Below, one piece after another: positions 1-7,386 of a stretch of DNA of 17,700 bases. Location of the stretch: the NCBI GenBank assembly GCA_964652975.1, contig CAZZCN010000060.1, forward strand, positions 1-17,700, in the 5' to 3' direction. The DNA is from CAZZCN01 sp964652975. GTDB taxonomy: Bacteria; Bacillota; Clostridia; Saccharofermentanales; UBA5734. A program made the translations under genes and the position numbers. Below the pieces are notes generated by a model, which did no database searches, was not told the DNA's origin, and was given only the letters and a program-made list of their open reading frames with translations. Position 1 is the first letter of the stretch, and every line of letters starts with the position of its first letter.

Positions 1-1
1 G

Positions 2-499
2 CACGGTGGAGAAGATATCGAATTTTTGGCGCGGAGAATAATAATCTGTGCATCTGAAGATGTAGGAATGGCCAATCCCTCAGCTTTGAATACAGCAGTT
101 TCGGCATATAATGCAATCATGCTTATTGGAATGCCGGAAGCCAGAATCATACTTGCACATGCTGCGATTTCAGTCGCCACTAGTCCTAAATCGAACGCCT
201 CATATATGGCTATCGACAAGGCTTTGCAGGATGTAGCCAACAAGAGAACGGGTGAAATTCCGATGCATCTGCGAAATGCTCCAGTCAAAGGAATGAAGGA
301 CCTTGGATACTCGGTAGGATATAAATATGTACATGACTATCCCGATAATTATGTCGAGGAGGAGTATTTGCCCGAGGAGATCAAAGGTACAGAATATTAC
401 AATCCATACGCCAACGGGTACGAGCAAAAAATCAAGGAATGGCTCGATGCAAAAAGGGCGAAGAAAAGTAAAAAGACAGAAGAAAAGCAAAAACAATAA
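2..499 (+). CDS. rarA: Replication-associated recombination protein A (RarA/MgsA), C-terminal part, 5' end outside window
   Basis: The reading frame is already open at base 2 (HGGEDIEFLARR...), so the gene enters from the left; only the last 165 residues are present and the AAA+ ATPase domain is missing. The visible part matches the C-terminal region of the RarA/MgsA/WRNIP1 family: HGGED followed by ARRIIICASEDVGMANP, then HLRNAPVKGMKDLGYSVGYKY and YLPEEIKGTEYYNP. These segments belong to the helical oligomerisation and clamp-loader-like tail. RarA acts on the DNA at stalled replication forks as a tetrameric ATPase. A TTG at 26 lies inside the conserved motif and is not a start. The end is a lysine/glutamate-rich tail and TAA at 497-499. 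The next gene starts 18 bp downstream, so the two are probably co-transcribed. The family assignment is firm; the ATPase motifs cannot be checked here. Confidence 0.93.
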   Translation, partial: HGGEDIEFLARRIIICASEDVGMANPSALNTAVSAYNAIMLIGMPEARIILAHAAISVATSPKSNASYMAIDKALQDVANKRTGEIPMHLRNAPVKGMKDLGYSVGYKYVHDYPDNYVEEEYLPEEIKGTEYYNPYANGYEQKIKEWLDAKRAKKSKKTEEKQKQ

Positions 500-517
500 T
501 ATTTGGGGGAAATAAAA

Positions 518-1783
518 ATGCCTGAAAAGAAAACAATTAAAATCGGATATGGGAAGGGAGAGATTTCTTTTGATGTTGGTATTGATAATTTAATATGCGA
601 ACTCAAAGCAAACGCTATAGACATTGAATCAACAGGCTTGAATGAAGTTGTACGAGCTCTCGAAAATCCTATTGGTACACAGAAGCTTCGCGATATTGTT
701 ACCAAAGGCGAGACAGTCTGTATAGTAACAAGTGACATAACACGTCCTTGCCCTTCGTATATAATGTTACCACCAGTAATTGACGAGCTGTTAGCCGCCG
801 GGATTTCACTTGATGACATAACCATTGTATTTGGTCTCGGAAGTCACAGACCACATACAGAAGAAGAAAAACGAAAACTTGTCGGCGATAAGATTTACGG
901 CCTTGTCAAAACAATCGACAGTGACCCTAATGACACAATTTCATTCGGTGTTACCTCAAGAGGAACACCGGTAAATATAACGAAATCAGTCGCAAATGCC
1001 GACCGTAGAGTATGTCTGGGAAATATAGAGATGCACTATTTTGCAGGTTACAGTGGAGGGGGCAAAGCAATAATGCCCGGTGTATCTGACAGATTTGCCA
1101 TACAGGCCAACCATAGCCGCATGATAGAGAAGACTTCAATAGCAGGGCAGGTAGATAACAACGGAGTGCGTCTTGACATTGAAGAAGCTGCCGATATGTG
1201 CGGAATAGATTTTATTTTGAATGTAGTCCTGGACGAAGACAAGAAAATATGCAAGGCGGTTGCCGGAGACCATAGACTTGCTCATCGTGAAGGCTGCAGT
1301 TTCCTGGATTCAATGTACAAAATTACCATTCCTGAGTTAGCCGATATTGTAATAGCAAGTCCTGGCGGGTTTCCCAAGGATATTAATATTTATCAGGCGC
1401 AGAAGGCCTTGGACAATGCGCAACACGCGGTTAAGAAAGGCGGAATAATAATTCTTGCAGCCGAGTGCGCGGAAGGATTTGGGGAAGAAGTTTTTGAACG
1501 TTGGCTGAATGATGCCGAACAATCAACCGATCTTATAAGAAGGGTCGAAAAACAATTTGAACTTGGTGGTCACAAGGCGGCGGCAATTGCTATGGTTATC
1601 GAAAAATGCGAAGTGTACTTTGTAAGCGCACTTAAAGAAGATGTCGCGGCATTGACATTTATGAAGCCTTTTGCTAATTTGCAGGAAGCACTGGATAAAG
1701 CATTGGATGCAAAAGGCAGGGATTCAAAGATAATTGTCATGTCACATGCAGGCTCCACATTGCCTGTAATAGGCAATATGTAA
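518..1783 (+). CDS. larA: LarA-family nickel-dependent racemase (lactate racemase or related 2-hydroxyacid racemase/epimerase)
   Basis: A 421-residue protein of normal LarA length. The ATG at 518 is chosen because GGGGGA at 505-510 sits 7 bp upstream; an in-frame TTG at 503 would place that ribosome-binding site inside the gene. LarA enzymes interconvert stereoisomers of 2-hydroxyacids in the cytoplasm using a nickel pincer nucleotide covalently bound to a lysine. The key residues are visible: D73 and R76 in SDITRPCP, H110 in GLGSHRPH, H173 and K183 in the segment HYFAGYSGGGK (equivalent to H174 and K184 of the Lactobacillus plantarum enzyme), and H199 in ANHS. The spacings H-10-K and H-26-H match that enzyme, so the protein should be catalytically competent. 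The cofactor-making genes larB, larC and larE are not in this window. The family has many substrates, so D-/L-lactate specificity is not established. It lies 18 bp after rarA. Confidence 0.85.
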   Translation: MPEKKTIKIGYGKGEISFDVGIDNLICELKANAIDIESTGLNEVVRALENPIGTQKLRDIVTKGETVCIVTSDITRPCPSYIMLPPVIDELLAAGISLDDITIVFGLGSHRPHTEEEKRKLVGDKIYGLVKTIDSDPNDTISFGVTSRGTPVNITKSVANADRRVCLGNIEMHYFAGYSGGGKAIMPGVSDRFAIQANHSRMIEKTSIAGQVDNNGVRLDIEEAADMCGIDFILNVVLDEDKKICKAVAGDHRLAHREGCSFLDSMYKITIPELADIVIASPGGFPKDINIYQAQKALDNAQHAVKKGGIIILAAECAEGFGEEVFERWLNDAEQSTDLIRRVEKQFELGGHKAAAIAMVIEKCEVYFVSALKEDVAALTFMKPFANLQEALDKALDAKGRDSKIIVMSHAGSTLPVIGNM

Positions 1784-1901
1784 CTTCAGTTACTTCATTT
1801 AGTCTGCTAAAACTATATATTTAAACGGTAATACAAGGTTTAAAATAACAAGTGAGTGAGAGAAAAATTTTCACACTAAAAACAAAAGGGTGGTTATCAG
1901 T

Positions 1902-3173
1902 ATGAGCAACACTGAAAAGAAAAGAGTTTATCTGGATTATGCGGCTACAACGCCCGTAAGAAAAGAAGTCATCGAAAGTATGATGCCGGTTTTCAACGAA
2001 AACTATGGTAATCCATCATCGATTTATTTCACTGGAAGACAGGCAAAGAAGATTCTAGAAGAATCCAGAAATAAATTTGCCAAGACAATAAATGCAGATG
2101 CGAGCGAAATATATTTTGTCTCATGTGGCTCAGAAGCTGACAACTGGGCGATAAAGGGAGTTGTTGATGCAAATTCCGGCAAGGGTAAACACATCATAAC
2201 GTCCAAGATCGAACATCATGCGGTTTTAAATGTTTGCAAGTCCCTGGAGAAAAAGGGATACGAAGTATCATATGTAGATGTTGATGAATACGGTATCATA
2301 GACGCAAACAAAGTTGCTGAATTAATAAGACCGGATACAGTATTGGTAACTATTATGACAGCTAACAACGAAATAGGAACCTTGCAGCCAATCAAAGAAA
2401 TTTCTGATATATGCAAGGAGAAGAAAGTCATTTTCCATACAGATGCTGTTCAAGCACTCGGATCGATGAAAATCGATGTAAAAGAGATGGGTGCTGATTT
2501 AATAGCTTTTTCAGGACATAAAATATATGCCCCCAAAGGAATAGGTGTTCTATACGTAAAGAAAGGCACCAAGATTTCATCATTCATAGAAGGCGGATCA
2601 CAAGAGAGAAGAAAACGTGCCGGTACAGAAAATTTGCCATATATAGTAGGATTTACAAAAGCATTGGAATTAGCGCAGGCAGAACAGGAAGCTTATGCGA
2701 ATAAATTGCTTTTACTTAGAGAATCATTCATAAGTGGAATTCTTTCACAAATTCCACATGTCAGATTAAACGGACACAGAACCCTCAGGCTGCCTGGTAA
2801 TGCCAACCTGTCGTTTGAATTTATAGAAGGTGAGTCGCTTTTACTTATGCTGGACAGCATGGGATTTGAAGCATCAAGTGGTTCTGCATGTACTTCTGGC
2901 TCGTTGGACCCTTCACATGTACTGCTTGCAATTGGTCTGCCACACGAGATCGCTCACGGGTCGCTTAGGGTTACATTCGGTAAATATAGCGAAGAAAGTG
3001 ACATTGAACCATTGATAAACGCATTAAAGGTAATAGTTGCAAGGCTTCGTGACATGTCACCACTTTATGAGGATTTTGTAAAAGGCAAAACAACAGAACC
3101 CAAATGCATGTTTACAGAGGATTCAGACTGTTGTGTCAATACCACGGGGTGTTACAAGGCACATCAGTGTTAA
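1902..3173 (+). CDS. nifS: Cysteine desulfurase NifS (PLP-dependent, group I), with cysteine-rich C-terminal tail
   Basis: A 423-residue class V aminotransferase fold. The ATG at 1902 is preceded by AGGGTGG at 1887-1893 with 8 bp spacing; the GTG at 1890 overlaps that site and is less likely. The enzyme removes sulfur from L-cysteine, giving alanine and a persulfide that is passed to a scaffold. Visible residues are H105/H106 in KIEHHAVL, the cofactor-stacking HTDAVQ (D181, Q184), the PLP lysine K207 in SGHK, R356 in SLRVTFG, and the persulfide cysteine C330 in the long flexible loop SSGSACTSGSLDPSHVL, which marks group I (NifS/IscS). The last about 25 residues carry five further cysteines (C402, C410, C411, C417, C423), an unusual extension. 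nifU follows 125 bp downstream, so the pair is a minimal clostridial Fe-S assembly unit. No IscR-type regulator gene is adjacent. Confidence 0.95.
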   Translation: MSNTEKKRVYLDYAATTPVRKEVIESMMPVFNENYGNPSSIYFTGRQAKKILEESRNKFAKTINADASEIYFVSCGSEADNWAIKGVVDANSGKGKHIITSKIEHHAVLNVCKSLEKKGYEVSYVDVDEYGIIDANKVAELIRPDTVLVTIMTANNEIGTLQPIKEISDICKEKKVIFHTDAVQALGSMKIDVKEMGADLIAFSGHKIYAPKGIGVLYVKKGTKISSFIEGGSQERRKRAGTENLPYIVGFTKALELAQAEQEAYANKLLLLRESFISGILSQIPHVRLNGHRTLRLPGNANLSFEFIEGESLLLMLDSMGFEASSGSACTSGSLDPSHVLLAIGLPHEIAHGSLRVTFGKYSEESDIEPLINALKVIVARLRDMSPLYEDFVKGKTTEPKCMFTEDSDCCVNTTGCYKAHQC

Positions 3174-3298
3174 CAAGATAACTGACCAACTTAAACTATA
3201 GCAAATCCCTGTGGTTTAGTTTTCATTCTTGAAGATGATATAAGACATAGATGTTACAAAGATTTATAAATAGTATTTAATTGAAATGAGGAATAGAT

Positions 3299-3733
3299 AT
3301 GTACAGTGATAAAGTAATGGACCATTTTATGAACCCAAGAAACATGGGAGAAATTGAAGATGCATCTTGTACCGGGACCGTAGGAAATGCAAAATGCGGA
3401 GATATAATGAAAATATATCTTACTATTGAAGACGGTATAATCAAAGACGCAAAATTCAAGACCTTCGGTTGCGGCTCGGCTATAGCTACAAGCAGCATGG
3501 CTACTGAGATGATAAAAGGCAAATCTGTCGAAGAAGCATTGACGCTCTCGAACAAAGCGGTAGCAGAAGCACTGGACGGACTGCCGCCCAACAAGATGCA
3601 CTGCTCATTACTCGCAGAACAGGCGGTAAGAGCTGCAATCAAAGAATATTACGAAAAAAACAATCTGATCAATGATACAAACCGTCATTTCTTTGAAGAC
3701 TTGGACAAGGAACATGTCGAACAAGAAGCGTGA
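3299..3733 (+). CDS. nifU: Iron-sulfur cluster assembly scaffold NifU/IscU
   Basis: A 144-residue IscU-type scaffold that builds a [2Fe-2S] cluster from sulfur supplied by the cysteine desulfurase encoded just upstream. Three ligand cysteines are in the expected places: C33 in AKCGD (with D35, the aspartate that keeps the cluster labile), C58 in FGCGSAIATSS, and C102 in MHCSLLAEQA. LPPNK at residues 95-99 resembles the LPPVK site bound by the HscA chaperone in E. coli IscU, although no hscA is present here. C24 is an extra cysteine. The ATG at 3299 follows TGAGGA (3287-3292) by 6 bp. The protein is only the N-terminal IscU-like module; the ferredoxin-like and Nfu domains of long nitrogen-fixation NifU are absent, so a housekeeping role is likely. 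The TGA stop at 3731-3733 lies inside the first palindrome of the following intergenic region. Confidence 0.95.
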   Translation: MYSDKVMDHFMNPRNMGEIEDASCTGTVGNAKCGDIMKIYLTIEDGIIKDAKFKTFGCGSAIATSSMATEMIKGKSVEEALTLSNKAVAEALDGLPPNKMHCSLLAEQAVRAAIKEYYEKNNLINDTNRHFFEDLDKEHVEQEA

Positions 3734-3752
3734 TAAAACTTTAGTTTTATCA
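3731..3752 (+). terminator. Perfect hairpin overlapping the nifU stop codon
   Basis: A 10-bp perfect inverted repeat, TGATAAAACT / AGTTTTATCA, with a TT loop; the first three bases are the nifU stop codon. There is no T-tract after it, so it is a weak intrinsic-terminator candidate. It may instead stabilise the mRNA 3' end or act together with the next palindromes. Confidence 0.4.
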
Positions 3753-4132
3753 CGCTATGGATAAACTGATTTCATCAGTTTATCTTCACAATTTTCAGAG
3801 TTCTATGGAAAATCTGATACAACCAGATTTTCTATCCAATATAAATTATTGTTCGCTATAGATAAACTGATTTCATCAGTTTATCTACCCAGTTTCACAG
3901 AGTTCAATCCAATATAAATTATTGTTCGCTATAGATAAACTGATTTCATCAGTTTATCTCCTTGCAGTTGCTGTATTTCAAAAAGCAGGATAATACTCTG
4001 AGTAAATACAACTTGAATCTCAGAGCTTTGAAAAACTTCGCAAGGTAAATTCTATAATAAACACGAAAAACTCCAAAGGAAATTCGCCTAAGCGAATTTA
4101 CCATAGAGAGCTAAAACGAAGTTTTAGCTCTT
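3734..4132. other. Convergent intergenic region, palindrome-rich, no gene
   Basis: About 400 bp without a credible gene between the 3' ends of nifU (+) and the DUF2207 gene (-). It holds the three-copy palindrome cluster in its left half. Near the right end are a hairpin AAATTCGC-CTAA-GCGAATTT at 4080-4099 and the terminator-like hairpin at 4108-4134. The middle (about 3960-4079) is AT-rich with no structure I can support. Confidence 0.8.
3760..3958. repeat. Three copies of a 25-bp palindrome within imperfect tandem direct repeats
   Basis: The same perfect palindrome (11-bp arms GATAAACTGAT / ATCAGTTTATC, TTC loop) occurs at 3760-3784, 3861-3885 and 3934-3958. Copies two and three lie within an identical stretch of about 53 bp (3834-3886 and 3907-3959, period 73 bp) beginning ATCCAATATAAATTATTG. 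Remnants of the same flank (CAGAGTTC) follow copies one and two. A further 9-bp hairpin (GAAAATCTG / CAGATTTTC, 3808-3832) sits between copies one and two. No open reading frame of note covers the region. It lies between convergent genes, which suits a terminator role, but the direct repetition is more than termination needs and resembles REP-like intergenic elements. Confidence 0.8.
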
Positions 4133-4134
4133 TT
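4108..4134. terminator. Probable bidirectional terminator between convergent genes
   Basis: A 10-bp perfect stem, GAGCTAAAAC / GTTTTAGCTC, with a GAA loop. On the plus strand it is followed by TTTT, so it can stop transcripts arriving from nifU. On the minus strand it begins three bases beyond the TAA stop of the DUF2207 gene and is followed by TCTAT, a weaker T-tract. Confidence 0.6.
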
Positions 4135-6067
4135 ACCAGCTGCCACCGCCGCCGCCTCCACCACCGCCCCCTGAAAATCCCCCGCCGCCGCCGGAAAATC
4201 CGCCAGCGCCGGTTCCAGATGAAGGTGGTGCTGTATATCTTGCCATCGAAGCAGAGGTTGAATGAGCAAAAGAAGTCAGCATGGCATATGAATATATGTA
4301 TCCGGGATACGTGCCTTCATACCAGCTTGGCTGCTCCATTGTAAATCCTTTGAATTTATTTTCCCAGATATCTGATACATTCAATACCAGGGCAAAAGGC
4401 AAAATGTGATAATAATACTCAGGGTCGCCTTCAAGCAGCGCTTCTAATCGTTCCTTTTCGGCAGTTACCAGAAATTCCTTGAATCCGATAATCCTTTCAA
4501 GGATCATCTGGCCATACGTTGATCTTTTCATTGTAAAAACTGCAATTGTCTGTATTATGAAAATAATAATAAGTGCAGGAATAATCGCAATAAATTGAAT
4601 TGTGGTTCCGATGGCAAAAGCCAAGGCTGAATAAATCAGAATAAACAATACGGCAAAAAGCGACAGTATTACCGACAGACTTATACCGGCAGCTTTTGAC
4701 CGCTTATACCATGCATTATTAATCATATTAACCATCCCATAAAAAACAAATGCTATCACTGTCGTAACACCACCGGCTATTAAAGCCATGCTCAATACCC
4801 CGAAAGATGAATAAACAACAGAAATTGTCAATATGCCTGTGAATATTGCAGCTAGAAAACTTATCAGACCAGATATTCTGACAGAGGTTTTATCATTTAA
4901 TGACCGTTCGTTCTTAAAATACAAGGGGATGGCAGGGCGTATTTTCTCGGCTACCTTGTAAAAATCCTTCTGCAAATCAGATTTAGAAAGAGTGTCTCCA
5001 TTTTTTGCTATAAGCTTTTTTAGTTCGTTAAAAGCATTCTGTTCCCAAAGCGGATGATCCTCATCCAAATCGGAATTGAACTTTATATCGAAATCGTTTT
5101 TGCCTGTAGCAACAAAATGCAGATGGTTATGAGAAGCCCAGTAAAGAAGCATAGATGTTATATCTATAGGTTCTACCGTTCGGTCGATAAGATATCCGAT
5201 CGAACCAGAGCTTAATTTGTCGGGTGGATAGAATTCAACCACCGGAGAAACTATCTCGTCTTTTCCATATTTTCTATATAATAGCCATGAAATCAAGAGA
5301 AGAAGCAAGGTAGCAACAAGGATTATCATTGAGGAAGTTTTAACCAACGGGTATTTGAACGTATTATCGGGGAAAGTAGCCAACAGAGTGATTCCCTCGA
5401 AATTGTCAAGCATCTCTTTGTTTTCGATAATAAGACGGTCACCATTTTCGGTAACAGTTACGCCTTTTTCGTTGGAGTCGTTGTATTTGCCTGAATACAC
5501 ATTGTATTTGACCGGCTTTACGCCTTCCGGAAAGAAAAACTCAATATGCGCCCTGTCGATCTGCGTATCCCACTGGGTACCTATCAGGTTAATATAAACC
5601 ATGTCAGCCTTAGTATCATTATCCTTGCCAAAAGTCAGTCTGTAGGATATATCGTACGTTTTGGCTCCGCTGATTGTTGAATTGGGGTCTCCTATTTTGA
5701 TAACCCTGTAATCAGAGTCATACTCTATCGAGAAAGGATCACCAACTACCTTGATTCGCGAAATGTTGTATTTTGCAACACCTATTTTAACCGGTATTGC
5801 ACGAAAAATTCCGTGTCTTTGCTCACTGAAATCAACAGTTATTCTCTCAGTTATATCAAAGCTGTTATCCGAATTGGTTATAACCTTTATATTATAATCA
5901 TTTATGACAAAAGCTTCCTGCGCATATGCCGGAAACGAAATGAGTGATATCAAAAAAACAACTATAGCAAACGAAAACAGCTTAGCGATAGGGCGGAATT
6001 TATTAACCGATTGTGATTTTGAATGCGATTGTCCACGAAAAAACAAACTTGATTTTTTACAAATCAT
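4133..6067 (-). CDS. DUF2207 family membrane protein with glycine-rich C-terminus
   Basis: A 644-residue predicted exported membrane protein. The ATG at 6067 is preceded by GAGGTG with 6 bp spacing; a GTG at 6076 overlaps that site and is rejected. Layout: a long basic N-region and a hydrophobic signal segment (about 27-49, likely cleavage after AYA); an extracytoplasmic DUF2207 beta domain (about 55-235); a transmembrane helix (245-264); a soluble segment with the family motif around IDRTVEPIDITSMLLYWA; four more hydrophobic helices (about 399-512); then the conserved GFKEFLVTAEKERLEALL segment. The tail ends GGGGGSW, with about 20 glycines in the last 26 residues, a low-complexity end typical of the family. 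Its biochemical role is unknown. LemA is encoded upstream on the same strand (gap 102 bp), a recurrent pairing that suggests a shared envelope function. TAA is at 4133-4135. Confidence 0.85.
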   Translation of the reverse strand: MICKKSSLFFRGQSHSKSQSVNKFRPIAKLFSFAIVVFLISLISFPAYAQEAFVINDYNIKVITNSDNSFDITERITVDFSEQRHGIFRAIPVKIGVAKYNISRIKVVGDPFSIEYDSDYRVIKIGDPNSTISGAKTYDISYRLTFGKDNDTKADMVYINLIGTQWDTQIDRAHIEFFFPEGVKPVKYNVYSGKYNDSNEKGVTVTENGDRLIIENKEMLDNFEGITLLATFPDNTFKYPLVKTSSMIILVATLLLLLISWLLYRKYGKDEIVSPVVEFYPPDKLSSGSIGYLIDRTVEPIDITSMLLYWASHNHLHFVATGKNDFDIKFNSDLDEDHPLWEQNAFNELKKLIAKNGDTLSKSDLQKDFYKVAEKIRPAIPLYFKNERSLNDKTSVRISGLISFLAAIFTGILTISVVYSSFGVLSMALIAGGVTTVIAFVFYGMVNMINNAWYKRSKAAGISLSVILSLFAVLFILIYSALAFAIGTTIQFIAIIPALIIIFIIQTIAVFTMKRSTYGQMILERIIGFKEFLVTAEKERLEALLEGDPEYYYHILPFALVLNVSDIWENKFKGFTMEQPSWYEGTYPGYIYSYAMLTSFAHSTSASMARYTAPPSSGTGAGGFSGGGGGFSGGGGGGGGGGSW

Positions 6068-6169
6068 AAGTTTCACCTCAAATCGAAATAATCATATTGG
6101 TACTCAATATTTAAAAACAAAGCTTTGTACAAGTAAGCGCAATAATTCTAAAAAATGACAACTGCCGAA

Positions 6170-6724
6170 CTATGAAAAACTTACCTTAACGTTTTCTCTC
6201 TCGTTTTCTTCAATATTGAAGAATTCCGCTTTTTCGAATTTCGAAATGGAAGCGACAATCATTGAAGGGAATGTCAAAATCAGAGTATTAAAGGTCTTGA
6301 CTATTCCGTTGTAATATTTCCTGGCCTGTGATATTTCATTCTCGAGTGTCTGCAGCTGGTTCTGCAAATTGAGGAACTGACTGTCGGCCTTCAGGTCAGG
6401 ATAGCTTTCGGATAGGACCATAAGTCTGCCCAATGCCTGTGTGAGTTCACCCTCGTTTTTCATTTTTTCCTGAATGTTGGTGCTGTCGTGTGCACTGGCT
6501 CTGGCGTTGATAACCGCCTCTAGAGTTGTCTTTTCGTGTGAAGCATAACCTTTGACCGTCTCGACAAGATTAGGAATCAAGTCGTACCTTTTCTTAAGGA
6601 AAACGTCCATTGTTGCAAAAGCCTCCTCGACACGCACTTTGAGACCGACCAGACTGTTATAGACTGAGACGTACCAGATGGCTACAATTACTACGACTAC
6701 GGCTAATCCAATTAAATATGGCAT
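6170..6724 (-). CDS. lemA: LemA family membrane protein
   Basis: A 184-residue protein. The ATG at 6724 is chosen because a strong AGGGAGGAT (6731-6739) lies about 6-8 bp upstream; the in-frame ATG at 6745 has no ribosome-binding site and precedes this one. One N-terminal transmembrane helix (residues 3-21) is followed by a helical-bundle domain with the family signature YNSLVGLKVRVEEAFATMDV, then LKKRYDLIPNLVETVKGYA and ISQARKYYNGIV. The known topology of LemA places a short N-terminus outside and the bundle inside the cytoplasm, but its function is unresolved. The DUF2207 gene lies 102 bp downstream on the same strand and is probably co-transcribed. The upstream promoter is at 6778-6807. 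The family call is secure; any molecular role would be guesswork. Confidence 0.93.
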   Translation of the reverse strand: MPYLIGLAVVVVIVAIWYVSVYNSLVGLKVRVEEAFATMDVFLKKRYDLIPNLVETVKGYASHEKTTLEAVINARASAHDSTNIQEKMKNEGELTQALGRLMVLSESYPDLKADSQFLNLQNQLQTLENEISQARKYYNGIVKTFNTLILTFPSMIVASISKFEKAEFFNIEENERENVKVSFS

Positions 6725-6777
6725 AATAATATCCTCCCTTTTCATATTAGAAAATTTACTATATAACTATAATCCCT

Positions 6778-6807
6778 ATTATATACCTAAAGTATAATAT
6801 GTGACAA
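6778..6807 (-). promoter_or_regulatory. Sigma-A type promoter for lemA-DUF2207
   Basis: On the minus strand there is a -35 element TTGTCA (6802-6807), an 18-bp spacer and a perfect -10 TATAAT (6778-6783). The -10 lies about 50 bp upstream of the lemA start codon. It is read from sequence only. Confidence 0.6.
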
Positions 6808-6863
6808 GTTTTGAAAAAAGTATAAAAAAGGTAGAAAAAATTTTTAAAAATTAAAAAAAGCTA

Positions 6864-6892
6864 TAGACAAAATTCCAACTTTACGATACAAT
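6864..6892 (+). promoter_or_regulatory. Sigma-A type promoter for the tRNA unit
   Basis: -35 TAGACA (6864-6869), 17-bp spacer and -10 TACAAT (6887-6892), about 30 bp before the mature tRNA-Gly 5' end. It is divergent from the lemA promoter; an A/T-rich stretch (about 6808-6863) lies between them. Confidence 0.6.
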
Positions 6893-6921
6893 TCTTAAGC
6901 GGAGTTAGGACAAGCACATTT

Positions 6922-6995
<74 letters not shown>

Positions 6996-7003
6996 CACGT
7001 AAT

Positions 7004-7021
7004 GGCGGTCGCAAGACCGCC
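7004..7021 (+). other. GNRA-capped hairpin in the tRNA spacer
   Basis: A 7-bp GC-rich stem, GGCGGTC / GACCGCC, closed by a GCAA tetraloop. It sits in the 38-bp spacer between the two tRNAs and can extend by a few A-U/G-U pairs. It is not followed by a T-run, so it is probably not a terminator. A processing signal or a spacer that keeps the tRNAs from misfolding is possible. Confidence 0.6.
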
Positions 7022-7033
7022 GTTCGTTTATCC

Positions 7034-7110
7034 GGGTCTATAGCTCAGGTGGATAGAGCAACAGCCTTCTAAGCTGTGGGTCAGAGGTTCGAGTCCTCTT
7101 AGGCTCACCA
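7034..7110 (+). tRNA. tRNA-Arg, anticodon TCT
   Basis: A 77-base cloverleaf with encoded CCA. The acceptor stem GGGTCTA / TAGGCTC has two G-U wobbles and an A discriminator. The anticodon stem is ACAGC / GCTGT around the loop CTTCTAA, giving anticodon TCT (7068-7070), which reads AGA/AGG arginine codons. The T arm is AGAGGTTCGAGTCCTCT. It is second in the two-tRNA unit. Confidence 0.97.
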
Positions 7111-7184
7111 ACAAGGGTATTACACGAACATTTATTACTTCAAAACTGGTTTTGCGGTAACAATCAAACTGTAGTACATGCAAT

Positions 7185-7220
7185 AACGGTAAAGGTATAG
7201 CTCCTTTACCGTTTTTTGTT
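7185..7220 (+). terminator. Intrinsic terminator of the tRNA unit
   Basis: The 11-bp stem AACGGTAAAGG / CCTTTACCGTT with a 7-base loop (TATAGCT) runs straight into TTTTTT and then GTT. It is a textbook rho-independent terminator 75 bp after tRNA-Arg and separates the tRNA unit from the adhesin gene. Confidence 0.88.
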
Positions 7221-7234
7221 TGACCGAAAAATGC

Positions 7235-7263
7235 TTGCGTATTGCATTGATAATAACTATAAT
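7235..7263 (+). promoter_or_regulatory. Candidate promoter for the BspA/Fn3 surface protein
   Basis: A perfect -10 TATAAT (7258-7263) stands 17 bp from a weak -35 TTGCGT (7235-7240), leaving a leader of about 115 nt. The leader contains a 7-bp inverted repeat ATTATCT (7296-7302) / AGATAAT (7318-7324). Confidence 0.45.
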
Positions 7264-7386
7264 CTTTTTGTGTAGTTTTATTGTTAGTTTAAAAGATTAT
7301 CTGATTCAAATATATGTAGATAATACGATAACCTTAATTCTACCGGTTAACACTATACAAATTTGCAACGAAAGAAGGACTTCAAA

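Noticed and set aside
397..825. Long minus-strand reading frame overlapping the rarA-larA junction
   Set aside because: It is antisense to two well-supported genes, has no ribosome-binding site evidence and no recognisable domain.
3174..3298. Separate promoter or terminator between nifS and nifU
   Set aside because: Only a short AAACTA/TAGTTT inverted repeat and weak hexamers are visible; co-transcription is simpler.
3760..3958. Possible CRISPR array
   Set aside because: Only three palindromic copies with unequal spacings (101 and 73 bp), and part of the 'spacer' is itself repeated, which a CRISPR array would not show. No cas gene is present.
4138..4210. GC-rich simple repeat as an independent element
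   Set aside because: It is explained by the glycine codons of the DUF2207 protein's C-terminal tail, a known feature of such proteins.
6085..6120. Internal promoter between lemA and the DUF2207 gene (TTGTAC, 17 bp, TATTGA on the minus strand)
   Set aside because: Each box matches consensus at only three of six positions, which is expected by chance in AT-rich DNA.
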